Assembly (NCBI RefSeq): GCF_019097595.1
Contig: NC_080734.1
Coordinates: forward strand, 17,273,392-17,337,391
Origin: Hemibagrus wyckioides
Taxonomy: Eukaryota > Chordata > Actinopteri > Siluriformes > Bagridae
Length of the DNA stretch: 64,000 nt
Direction: 5' to 3'
The position numbers and the translations under genes were made by a program. Numbering within the stretch: the stretch's first letter is position 1; the number at the start of each line of letters is the position of its first letter. The notes under the pieces are model-generated. The model was not told where the DNA came from and did not search any database. It was given only the letters and a program-made list of their open reading frames with translations. Positions 1-10,201 of the stretch are shown one piece after another.

Positions 1-246
1 GTTGTGCTCTCGGTGAATTCAGCTGTATGCGCACACATTGAGAGAGAAGCGTCTCTTCCAGGCGGAGTGATGAAAGCCGAATCGGTCCGCTGGCAGCAAT
101 GGGAAAGGCGTCTCGGCAATAGCGTCCATTTGCTCCACAGGAAGTGGGTGAGATTTTTATCTGTTCCTGCCTGTTGGATGTGCATTTAAGTACATGTGTC
201 GAGGTTGTTAAGCAGATTGCTCCACGGGGAAAGCTCTGCAGCTGCT

Positions 247-253
247 TATAAAA
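247..253 (+). promoter_or_regulatory. TATA box of a candidate left-edge promoter
   Basis: A clean TATAAAA lies 81 bases before an ATG in good context that opens a short exon ending in a GTAAGT donor. The spacing would put a transcription start near 275-280. No transcript evidence is available, so the promoter call is inference from TATA, ATG and donor spacing. Confidence 0.35.
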
Positions 254-327
254 AAACCAGTGCCACTTAAACAATACGACTGGATCACCCAGACATCCCT
301 GAGAGACCAAATAAGGACTCGGTAGTC

Positions 328-374
328 ATGAGTGTACAGAACACTAGCCTGGGAGCTGACCTATTTGTGGACGA
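328..374 (+). CDS. Candidate first coding exon of an unrecognised gene (partial)
   Basis: An ATG at 328 starts a 47-nt reading frame, MSVQNTSLGADLFVD plus two bases, ending at a near-consensus GA|GTAAGT donor (GT at 375-376). It sits about 75 bases downstream of a TATA box. I do not recognise the peptide. No continuing exon could be identified in the next 28 kb, so either the following exons are too short to see or the intron leads to exons masked by repeats. It could be a chance ATG plus donor. Confidence is low to moderate and rests only on the TATA–ATG–donor arrangement. Confidence 0.3.
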
Positions 375-715
375 GTAAGTTGAACAAACTCATTGAATAC
401 TGAAAGAGTTGTAATTCAGTACACGTTTAAACAAAAACAAACCTCAATACCGTGTGCTGCTTATTCTGCTCACTTAACCATACAAAACAACCATCTCTTA
501 ATGGCAGAACGACTTCAGAGTATCACTTGGATTGAAAGGATAACTGAAAAACGAGAAATATAACTAGCACAACTTTATCACTGCAATAATATCTTCTATA
601 TAGTCTGACGTGAGGAGAGACTACAACGGCTTAAACCCAAAAACACTGTAGTGACTGATGGAGAACTCGTAAACTTCTCTCTCCAGAAATGCATCTACTC
701 CTTCATTTCCCTTTA
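375..715. other. Unassigned sequence, intron if the 328 exon is real
   Basis: AT-rich sequence with no recognisable coding signal or repeat family. Confidence 0.4.
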
Positions 716-1278
716 CAGTGGAACCTCAGCATACGAACGCCCTCTCTTACAAATTTTCGCCTTAAGAATTGAAATTTTGCATGGAAATATGAAGCATTTT
801 CGGGATACGAAACAACCGAACGTTGCGTGGCTAAGTCGCGCGTACGTCCGGGAGCGGTTCAAAACTTGCTAGCGTCAGTGGAAAGCCTAGCGAATTGAGT
901 TTGCGAATGTTTTTTCAGTCAGTGAAAGTTGTTTCGAAAGAGTCAACCCACGATACCAAAGTTCGGCATGAGTTCAAAAGCTAGGTGTTTTTTAGCACAT
1001 TTTTACGTTGACAGGTTGGTGGCATGGGTGCTCTGTTCTATTTTTAGCCCAAGCTTGGTGGCACGACTTCCTGTGAGGAGCCTTGACATGGAATGACTTG
1101 GCTTGGGTCAGTTCTTCATAAGCAGCCCTACAGTTTACATACGCTTCGTATTGGTCATATTTTTGGGCAGCTGGAACGGACTATCATGCATTTACATTAT
1201 TTCTTATGAGAAAATTCATATCGCAATACAAATTTCCACCTTCAGAACGAATTAAACTCATATGCTGAGGTTCCACTG
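716..1278. mobile_element. Tigger/pogo-like non-autonomous DNA transposon
   Basis: The ends are inverted copies of CAGTGGAACCTCAGCATA, flanked on both sides by TA, the target duplication of the Tc1/mariner/pogo group. The subterminal sequence (CGAACG…TTCGG motifs) resembles pogo/Tigger elements. The 563-bp length and lack of a transposase frame mark it as an internally deleted copy. The internal frame near 651-872 is not a gene. Confidence 0.65.
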
Positions 1279-2650
1279 TATTAATGCCCTGAACTAGCTA
1301 CTCACTTTTCCACGTCATTACGCTCTAGCTTTAAGCTCCGTACAGTGCTTTTTATCTCTGCAAGTCTTCACTCGCTGTAGTGTGACGAAGTCATTAGGCG
1401 TTTCTACTCCTGGTCGCCATAGTAACAGCATTCATAAGTGGGTGGTACAACTAGCATTTCTATTAAATGTTCAAGTGAATCATTCTGGAGGGAGATTTTG
1501 GTGTTTGTGTATAAAATTCAGCAGGGTTTATATACACTGCATCATATTATTCGAGATGAAGGAGAAGCAGCGTGAGCTCTTTGACACGGATCACGTGACC
1601 TCTACTGTCCTCACTCCCGTCTGTAGTCGCTGAATCTATTTAGTCACTCTGTATTTACGTAACGTTCAACGTTTCTCAGCTGGGTTCGAGTCACAGGACA
1701 CACCTACATCTGGATGTAAACGGTCGCTGTAACTCATGTCACCGGCTCTGAGAATGAATGCTGATGATCGAGAATTATTGGGCAGAGGTTTTATTTACCT
1801 GGTGGCTGCTAGCTAATAATTTTATGACTGTCCACTCTTGTTAAAAAAAAATGTCCGTCTGCATGCGAGACAAATCCAGAAGCAGGAATGACATCAATCT
1901 CAGGCTTGGATGATACCAAACACCCTCCAAAGTAAGAAGCTAAAACAAATCCAGACATTTCCTTCACCATGAGCTGGCCACGTCGCTAACAAACAGCTAC
2001 TTAGACTGAAAAGCATGCATGCTTGTGGGTTCGATTTTCCCAGAGCTGGCTCTTTTAAACATCTGTTAAGAGCCAGCTCTCATATTTTTTGTACACGAGG
2101 ACAATGCTGTTACTTGCACAGTGCACTTTGTGGAGAAACCTGTTTTGTAGCGTGAGTTATGACTCTCGGCTGTCTGAGGCAGCCTTTGAGGAAGATTTCT
2201 TCTACACTGATTCCTATAGATGTAGTGTAATGGAGGAGGTGATCATTTATCAGGATAAATAAGCAAGGAAACTTCCGTAAAAGTGGATTTGTCCAAACAC
2301 CTAAAGTCTGCTGAGGAAAATGATGACATAACAGCAAACAGACTCCAGCAAACAGCTTTACAACTGGGATTCTACTGACGTCATATGATGCACGAGGCAA
2401 GAACAGGTCAGACATTAGAGGTCATTTTAGCTGACCGACAATGAGTAAAAGATGAAAGGAATAAGGTGAAATGCTCTTGATTCTGTGAAACAACGATTAA
2501 ACATTGGGAAAAGTGAAGGCCATCATGTGCTTCCACTGAGACACATGATGCCAGTCGACTGCTGGGGCACAGGAAGATGGAGGAATTTGCTTTCTGCCCT
2601 CTTCTGCATACACATAGAAGCACATGATAGCTTAGTGACACTGTGACTGA
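1279..2650. other. Unassigned non-coding sequence
   Basis: Read on both strands without finding a convincing exon or known repeat. A short imperfect inverted repeat around the agagccagctct/agagctggctct motifs near 2043-2080 is the only local structure seen. Confidence 0.4.
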
Positions 2651-2684
2651 GAAGGAGAGAGAGAGAGAGAGAGAAAGAGAGAAA
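2651..2684. repeat. (GA)n microsatellite
   Basis: Near-perfect GA/GAAA run. It generates spurious long frames of alternating Ser/Leu or Arg/Glu on both strands. Confidence 0.9.
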
Positions 2685-2761
2685 GCCATCCCCCTCCCAG
2701 ACAGCATGGCTGTGGATGCTCAAAAACTACTTAAAATGCACAATGATCATGTTTATATGTC

Positions 2762-3365
2762 TATATACACTCACTTTCCACCTGCATGCAGTTATCCAAT
2801 CATCCAATCATGTCGCTGCTTAATATCATACAGATCCAGGTCAAGAGCTTCAGGTCAAACATCAGAATGAATAAAAAGTGATCTCCGTGACTTGATGGGC
2901 TGACTCGAATATTTCAGAAACTGCTCATCTCCTGGAAGTTTCATCTGTCCAGTTTGGGTCACTCTGAGCTCATGATTCTTGACTGACAGGAGAAGAAACC
3001 TGATGCGGTCTTCTGCTGTTGTAGCTCCTCAATCATCTCTAGGTTTAATGTCTTGTGCATGCTCAGATGCTTTTCTGCTCAATCAGCCTGGTCATCTCTC
3101 AACAACAAAGGTCTCTCAACTCAACGTTTTTTGTTTTATGCACCATTCTGTGTAGACGGAGGTGTGTGAAGATTCCCAGTAGGAGATCACCAGTCCCACT
3201 AGCCCACCTGCACCTCCATCAACAACCAAGCCACGATTAAAGTCACAGAGATCAGACTTTTTCCCTCATTTCTGATGTTGTATATGAACATTGCCGGAAG
3301 CTCGTGACCTGAATCTGCAGGAATGTATGCATTGTGCTTGCTGGCATGTGATTAGATGCATATAG
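2762..3365. mobile_element. Degenerate Tc1-like element (TACACTCAC-end family)
   Basis: It starts with a TATACACTCACTTTCCACCTG-type terminus. Segments characteristic of a common fish Tc1-like family follow: a forward piece around 'atttcagaaactgctcatct' and, from about 2950, reversed pieces around 'ccagtttgggtcactctgag'. The mixed orientation suggests an internally rearranged non-autonomous derivative. Further copies occur at 30088-31030 and 50770-51208. Boundaries are approximate. Confidence 0.5.
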
Positions 3366-4244
3366 GATGTAGAGGAGCAGCCAATAAACTGGAGGGTGAG
3401 AGTTAAAGGAATACAGAAAGTCAGAATATTATACGATACAGGTTTTCAATGAGTCTTGACATGACACACTGAGGCCATTTTGTGGAAAGTCTGCATGTTG
3501 CGACAACTTCAGCACATGTATAGACCTGTTCTGCTGAATCCTCAGGCCTGTTCTCAGAGTTGCACGATTATTAGATGCAAACGAATGAAGCACAGGGCTG
3601 ATATCTGGTTTCTCACTCACTAAACCTCCCATCACATCCAGAATTATTCAAATTATTTATAATAAATAAATAAATAAATAAATAAAAAGGAACTTATATG
3701 CTTTTTTTGGCCCACTCTTCTACACATTACATTTTAAGCTCCTGTATAGTTTATATGTATAAGTTTCTGCAAACACCTCATTTAACCCCCCCCTGGCAGA
3801 GGCAGGAGAGAATTTATAACGACATCATACTCAAGATCCCCTGAAACACCGGCAGTAGAAACGTCCCGAAGCTTCACTGATCCCCCGCTCTATATTCCAG
3901 TGAAATATCAGGTGCTTTCCTTGTACATTTCCCCTGACACTGGATGAATTTCCAGACACTGGGTGAAGTTTATGCATTGTATTTTCTCAGATGCTGTCTA
4001 GAAGAGAGAGATTGTTTTTTTCTGCAATGCTTCCAAACAGCTTGTTGTTCATAAGGCAGTGTTTACACCGAACGTAACAGTTGATACAGCTGTCAGCAGA
4101 TGTTTCTTCCCCTGCCCAACAACCAGAGAAAGTAAATTACTTCTTGAAGAAATAAAAAATTGAAAGCTTTCATCTGGTCTCTATGGCTCAAGAGTAATGC
4201 GCTTCTGTCCAAAGATGTAACAGTAGCACAGGTTATTCATTGCA
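3366..4244. other. Unassigned sequence with an (AAAT)n run
   Basis: Non-coding. Contains an AAATA tetranucleotide run at about 3660-3688; otherwise nothing is recognised. Confidence 0.4.

Positions 4245-4287
<43 letters not shown>
4245..4287. repeat. (CA)n microsatellite
   Basis: Uninterrupted CA dinucleotide run of 43 bases. Confidence 0.95.
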
Positions 4288-4289
<2 letters not shown>

Positions 4290-4861
4290 GGCTGTGGTAA
4301 TGGGGAAGGTGGTGATTACTTGGGAGAACGTATTACTGACTCATCACTCGAGAATTTTCATCATGCTCTGAAAACAGATCCGACAATGCAGTTGGTTTGA
4401 TGAAGGCTGACAGAAGAAAGGTTTTGGAACATCATATACACAAAGAGTCATTTCTGTCATTTATCTTTTCATTTATTATTAATCTAAACTTTTAAAAATA
4501 CCAAGATTCATCTTCATAGCATGTACACTGTGTACACTGTACTGCAGACGTTTATTCCCAACACTGGCTCAGCATCTCTGATTCGTAGCGTTCCTGATTC
4601 CAACACTGCAGTGAACTGTGAGAACATTACAGGAGTTTTGATGCGTCTAATGTACAGCTTTAGCATTTATATTCTAATGGAAGGCGACATTTCAAAAAGC
4701 AAATCAAACTGAGCCATGAGTCAGTGAAGGTACATCTCGATCCCCATCTCTGCTTCTACACAAGTCAATTTCCTGTTTTTGATTGATGATGGGTCAAGAT
4801 ATTGTAGAAGAAGCATTTACTTGACAGATATAGGTTTCAGCACACTGTAATCCAGTGTGTT

Positions 4862-5146
4862 AGGAAGTTGGGGTCAGGTATGATTCAGTGCAAAGAGTAG
4901 AGAGAAGCAGAAAGGGTTAAGGGCCTTTGACTCTGGCAGCTTGAGAGCTCAACCTTCTGATCAGTAACCTAGAGTCTTAACTGTTGAGCCACCGTTAAAC
5001 CTAAACGTTTTTCTGGGGTCAAAACTCAGGGTCAGCCATGGTACACTGCCCCTGGATGATGGGCAGCTTGGCAGTGCTGAGATTTGTGTCTCGACCTTCT
5101 GATCAGTAATCCAGAGTCTTTAACCAGCGAGACGCCACTGCCCTAA
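4862..5146 (-). mobile_element. Two adjacent copies of a tRNA-derived SINE
   Basis: On the minus strand each copy begins with a tRNA-like head (a 'ggctca…gttaa' A-box region and the shared 'ttactgatcagaaggt' block). It runs into the shared body 'aagctgcc…ggcccttaaccc' or 'aggggcagtgtaccatggctgaccctgag'. One copy spans about 4862-4993 and the second about 5015-5146. The same family occurs at 24565-24735, 41140-41360 and 43222-43455. Confidence 0.65.
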
Positions 5147-5218
5147 AATGCACATCTGGGACCTCGGGTCAGTGTAGTCCGACTCCATCAATGCACCACG
5201 GGATACAACCACTACAGC

Positions 5219-5393
5219 TGGGTTCCTCAAATCTTGCCTTGGAGGGCCAATGCACTGCAGAGTTTATCTCCAACCCTGATCAAACTCCTCTACCTGCGAT
5301 TTACTAATGAATTCCTGAAGACATCGATTAGCATTCTCACTCTGCAGGAAAGTGGATCTCGTGGGCCAGATTTGAGGATCCCTGCACTACAGT
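5219..5393. mobile_element. Palindromic fish interspersed repeat (MITE-like)
   Basis: The two ends are imperfect inverted copies: 'gggttcctcaaatcttgcct' at the left and 'ccagatttgaggatccctg' at the right. The middle, 'ctccaaccctgatcaaactc', is typical of an abundant short fish DNA repeat. About 175 bp, no coding capacity. Confidence 0.55.
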
Positions 5394-7817
5394 ATATATA
5401 GTCCAGAAATATCCAGTAACCATGGTACTGTTATAACTCCACACATGACCACACCTCAAGGTTCTTAGCCACACCGTATTTAGGAGTTGACTACGCAAAC
5501 ACCACCTTCATCATCTTAGTGTTCACACATTTTATTAGAAAATGTAATGTAAATGTAAAACCGTCACACTTTTACAACCGTGTGCACAGCCACGAGAACA
5601 GCCTAGAATAATTGTGTTCACTTGGCCCAGTTAGGATTTACCTTGCAGTCAGTACTGGGTCACTCCCAATGTGCCTCTTATACAGTAGGCCTGCACATGA
5701 GCTTAGCAATATATTATATACACACACACATACACATACATACATGTGTACATATATCTATATAGTAAAGGTATTTGAATGCATAAAGCATATTTTGCGT
5801 GTCTTTTTCCATTAGCAAACTGAAGGAGTGATTTATTATTCTTTGATGTTCCGAGTCACGCACGTTCCTCTCTACTCCTTTATCCGTCGCATGCGTCACT
5901 GTTGCTTCCATTCATGAAAAGCTTCTTTGTGTCTTTGCTGGTTTGCTTTGAATAAAGCCATCGCTCCGTTCGAGTTTCAACACATTTCACTTTCCACATT
6001 TATCTTTGTTCGGTAAATGAAAGAAAGTGCAGCGAGAGACAAAGAGCGACAGAAACGGAGAGGACGTCGAGCGCAGGGAATGCACCCGTGGATGAATGGG
6101 AACATCCGTTAGCCCCGAGGGGGTTTAGGGTCAGGAAGCGAGACATGAAAGACTGCAAGAACACGTGCACTATTATCCCGAGTCAGGCTACTGTATCTGA
6201 TCTCACCCTGTCCCTGGAGATCGAAGCCTCTCCTAACAAGAGCTGATGCTGCAAAAACATGCCAGCTTTAACTGGCCCATAAAGCATTTTAAAATCCTGG
6301 AGCAGAGCAAGAAAGCTGCTAGCACTGCCAGTCTTAACGGGGTGTAGTTGGTGCGGTTCATGTTCCATTTAAAGAGAAAAAGCAGACAAACACGGCTCTT
6401 ACACGAACGCTGATATTTCTCCAGGTGTGGGGGTGAAGGGATCAACACTAACCAAGGCCTGTGCAGTCTTTTACAGCTTTGTGTGTGAGTGGCTCATCGT
6501 TCAGGACTTGTAACAATATGCACAGGACACGATCTTACCCAAATCCTGCTTTCCAGAAACCAGCACTTAACCAGAGAGCAGTCTGTCTGTCTGTCTGTCT
6601 GTCTGTCAGACAAAAGAAGAGGAAATCCTTATAGAAGGATTGTCATGGGGTATCCGTTTGAACTATGAGTGTGACTCACCGAATCATTTCGTTGTAATCA
6701 TGTTAACATTTTGCTCTCGGTCTTTGCTGAACGCTTTGTCTACAAGGCACAGGAGGGGTCAGTCTATATGATTCACTGAGAGAAAATTAAACATGCTTGA
6801 AATATTACAGCTTCAGCAATCACCGGACCGTTCACACGACGCAAACAGAAGTGGTCAAAATTATTCATTAAGTGCACTCAGAATGACCTCCTTCTCCTTG
6901 TCCTCCCTTTAATGCTCCACTGTTTAGAAGCTTGGACGAGGGTTATTGGGGATGACAGCTGGTCCTGGACTCTGCTGCTTGTGTTTTTTCCCCTGCACTT
7001 GTGTGCTGACCCTTCCCCTCCTCCATATTCTTCCTCTCCAAAATACACAAACTCACAAGGGTGTTGCCCGTGGTCCTCTATCCGAGTGTGTGCATGTGCA
7101 CGTGCGTGTGTGTGTGTAGATCTCTCCCTGGGATCTTTAGTCCCCAGAGAGGCAGATAAAATGCCCAATTACACCGAAACGGCAAGAACAAATGCTTAAA
7201 CAAGACCCAGAAGGGGTTTGAAAAGCGCTACAGAGAATGAATGAGAGACACTCTCGCTAAATGTAGGACTGGTGAAGCCGGTTTAAACAGAGGTGTAATA
7301 GTCCAGAACTGTTAAAGAAAAACATTTCCACAAGTTGAGGTTTAAAGAGAGTAGGCCAGGATGCAATTCCACAATCACTGAGATTCAGAGGTGAGTTTTC
7401 AGTAATAAACAGCAAACATTTTAAAAATAAATCAATTCGATCCACTTCGTGCTTTTAAAAATGGACACTGTCACAAAGCATCTTCGCAAAAATAAGTGAT
7501 AATCATTATAATTTATACTCATTTATAAAGTGATAAATGTATAACCCTAGATTTTTTTATACAATCCTTCTATAAAGCAGCTCTCTGAGCAGAGAGGGCG
7601 AGAGCGAGAGAGAGCGCAGAGGAGAGAGAAGCAAAGAGCTTTTTAATCATTTTTTTAATTACAATCACCATTAAAATGATGCGTTAGATTTGACACTGGA
7701 GAACTTTTCCATCTTTCTGGCTTTAGACTTATTTTCCCCTAAAAATAATGAAAGTGCCATTTTTGGTCAGTGACTGCATTAGGGATGAAAAACAACAATC
7801 ACAGATTGAAGGCATCG
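5394..7817. other. Unassigned sequence with simple repeats
   Basis: No exon recognised on either strand. Contains a CA/TA run near 5721-5750, a GTCT tetranucleotide run at about 6581-6606 and a TG run near 7098-7118. The overlapping frames at 6878-7199 come from these tracts. Confidence 0.4.
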
Positions 7818-8090
7818 AGGAGAGGAGAGGAGAGGAGAGGAGCAAGGACACGACATGATACGATACAAGACACAACACGATACGATACAAGACACAACAC
7901 GACAAGACAAGAGGAAAAGGAAAGGAAAGGAAAGGAAAGGAAAGAGGGACAAGACAAGACCAGAAAAGAGACAAGAAAAGAGACAAGACCAGAAAAGAGA
8001 CAAGACCAGAAAAAAAACAAGATGAGAAAAGAGACAAGACATAAAAGGCAAAAAAAGAGACAAGACAAGAGACAAGACAGGATTTGTTGC
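7818..8090. repeat. Homopurine-rich complex satellite
   Basis: About 270 bases almost free of T on the plus strand. They pass through GAGGA, CGATACAAGACACAACA, AAGGA and ACAAGACCAGAAAAGAG sub-repeats. The three overlapping minus frames of Ser/Leu/Phe/Cys are artefacts of the polypyrimidine complement. Confidence 0.85.
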
Positions 8091-8458
8091 GGTCAGTAGG
8101 GATTAGTGACAGAGTAATAAATTCTGCCACAGTTCCCATTTCAATGATTTAGTCATTATCATCATTATTATTTAAAACATTTACAACTGCAGCAGCTGAT
8201 TAAAACAATTAAACACTTTATTAAATATTAAAGTTATAAAACCTCATACTAAGACAGCATCATTCTCATATCACTGACCACAGGCTGTTGTGTGTTATTT
8301 CTTATTTATTGTGTAGATCGAGGTTTCCCTTCACACTGTATCATCATTCATCCACTGGAGTGTCGTGTATCTGAAATGACCCAAACACAATAAACTTCAT
8401 GATTGATTCATGATCAGTGGTTTCGTGCGTAAGCACCGGAGCAGCAATCTACTGTGAT

Positions 8459-8514
8459 TACGTCAGGACTCGCAGCGTCCAGTGACTACGTCAGGACTCG
8501 CAGCGTCCAGTGAC
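8459..8514. repeat. Tandem 28-bp duplication carrying a CRE-like TACGTCA
   Basis: Two exact, directly adjacent 28-bp copies, each beginning TACGTCAGG and ending CCAGTGAC. Each carries a CRE-like TACGTCA core. No gene is recognised nearby, so function is unassigned. Confidence 0.8.
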
Positions 8515-8888
8515 AGTGTTTAAACTCCAGCAGGACATGACCCTGTGCAGGAGTTTCAGGAGAATCAGGACAAGAAAGATTGCCAAACATGAACAAGAAC
8601 AGAGCTGGGTCATAACTCTTTAACCCTAAAGAAAAAATAATAAATGTTACTACATGGTGTGTGTGTTGCTTAAGAGTAACTGAGGATAAAGTGAATTAAA
8701 TGTCCAGTAGGTGATGATGCATGTGGTCAGATCGAGCAATAAATATTAGACTAACAGCACAGTAACAGGGTTTGGAGTGTGGGGGAAGTTGATTACAGTT
8801 CTAATACAGTGTGAGGGAGAAAAGACATAACGCAAACATTTCTTGTAACTCGGCAAGACTCGGACTCGCCCCTTAAAGACTGCACAGA

Positions 8889-9128
8889 GCTAGAGAGAGA
8901 GAGAGAGAGAGTGTGGGTGAGTGAGTGAGAGAGAGAAAGAAAGAAAGAGTGAGTGACAGAGAGAAAGAGTGAGTGAGAGAGTGAGTGAGAGAGAGTGAGA
9001 GAGAGAGAGAGAGAGAAGGAGTGGGTGAGTAAAAGAGTGAGCAACTAAAAGAGTGAGTAAACAAGTGATATTTAAATGAAAGAGTGAGAGAGTGAGTGAG
9101 TGGGTGAGAGAGAGAGAGAGAGAGAGAC
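8889..9128. repeat. GA/GTGA microsatellite cluster
   Basis: Alternating GAGA, GAGT and GAAA runs of about 240 bases. Minus-strand frames here (strings of Ser/Leu/Thr/His) are spurious. Confidence 0.9.
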
Positions 9129-9510
9129 CTGAAATGATGCATGTTGTTAAATCTGTTAAACAGAACAGTAAAACTGGATCATTTACATCAGTGGACTTTT
9201 ACTTACTGATAATAACTTACTGCTCACAGATGGGATATTTAATACCAATAAAACACTATCAGTAAATAATACAGAGGTAAATAAAACAGGTTGTTATACG
9301 CGCATTAAAACCAGAAAACCTCACTGTGAACATTAGTCAGTATCTAGAAAGTGTGTTTTTATTATTATAAGTTACAAAATCTTAATGTTGTGCAGCCCTT
9401 CATAATAAAAATCAGAGCCCAGTGAAACAGGCCACTGACTCGGCCATCTCACTCTGCTCTACCCTTCTACTCAAACAATTTCAGAACAATGTTCTTTTAT
9501 GAGAGAACTG
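9129..9510. other. Unassigned AT-rich sequence
   Basis: No coding exon or repeat family recognised. Confidence 0.4.
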
Positions 9511-9555
9511 TGTGTGTGTGTGTGTGTGTAGGAGGAGGAGGAGGAGGAGGAGGAG
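9511..9555. repeat. (TG)n followed by (GGA)n
   Basis: A TG dinucleotide run passes directly into a GGA trinucleotide run. Confidence 0.9.
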
Positions 9556-9827
9556 CAACAGCTGTGACTGAACAAACAGCTGCATCACTTCACTGACCCT
9601 TGCCCCCTCCCCCCTCCCTCCCTCTGTTGCTCTAATCTCCTCACTGGGGTTGGGGAAGAATTTCATAAAAGTTTTAAAAGAGTATTTTTACACGACTGTG
9701 TTTATGATCCATCGTATCCAACGGTTACGGTAGAATTATGCTGCATTTGAGGCAAAACTACAACTTGTAATTCATCGCAAAGAACAACCAGTTGTCAGAC
9801 TTTGAGGTGGGGGGGGTGGATTTGGGG

Positions 9828-9836
9828 GCAGAGGGA

Positions 9837-9867
<31 letters not shown>

Positions 9868-9868
9868 G
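9828..9868. repeat. (GA)n microsatellite
   Basis: GAGAGG/GA run preceded by a short G tract. Confidence 0.9.
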
Positions 9869-10011
9869 ATCCAGATAAAGAGAAAAAGAAGCAGAACTGA
9901 AAACCACAACAGAAAAAAAGAACATGAAGGAGGATAAGAAGAAGAAGAGAAAGCCCCTGAAAATGCCCCTTTAACTCGTCCACCTGAGGCAGTCTTCAAG
10001 ATCATTCGGTC

Positions 10012-10201
10012 CACATGTTTGGATTTGGCACAGGCTTTACACCGGATGCCCTTCCTGACGCGACCCTCCCATTGTACCTGGGCTTGGGACCGGCACCGAC
10101 AGACAACTCTACAGTGGCTGGGTTAGCTCCCTGCCTGGGAATCGAACCCGGGCCACAGCAATGAGTACAGAATCCTGCCGCTGGACCACCAGGAGGCAGG
10201 A
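10012..10201 (-). mobile_element. tRNA-Glu-derived SINE
   Basis: On the minus strand the unit opens with a tRNA-like head: A-box-like 'tggtggtccagcggcagg' and a B box 'cccgggttcgattccc'. This closely resembles the body of tRNA-Glu. An unrelated tail follows with 'caggaagggcatccggtgt', typical of a widespread fish SINE. The head lacks an intact acceptor pairing, so it is a SINE and not a functional tRNA gene. Confidence 0.7.

Noticed and set aside
7729..8139. 136-codon minus-strand frame that looks membrane-like
   Set aside because: Hydrophobic and Ser-rich only because it is the polypyrimidine complement of a homopurine tract.
10131..10200. tRNA gene candidate (A and B boxes)
   Set aside because: Acceptor-stem pairing and 3' end are missing and a SINE body follows; it is the tRNA-derived head of a SINE.
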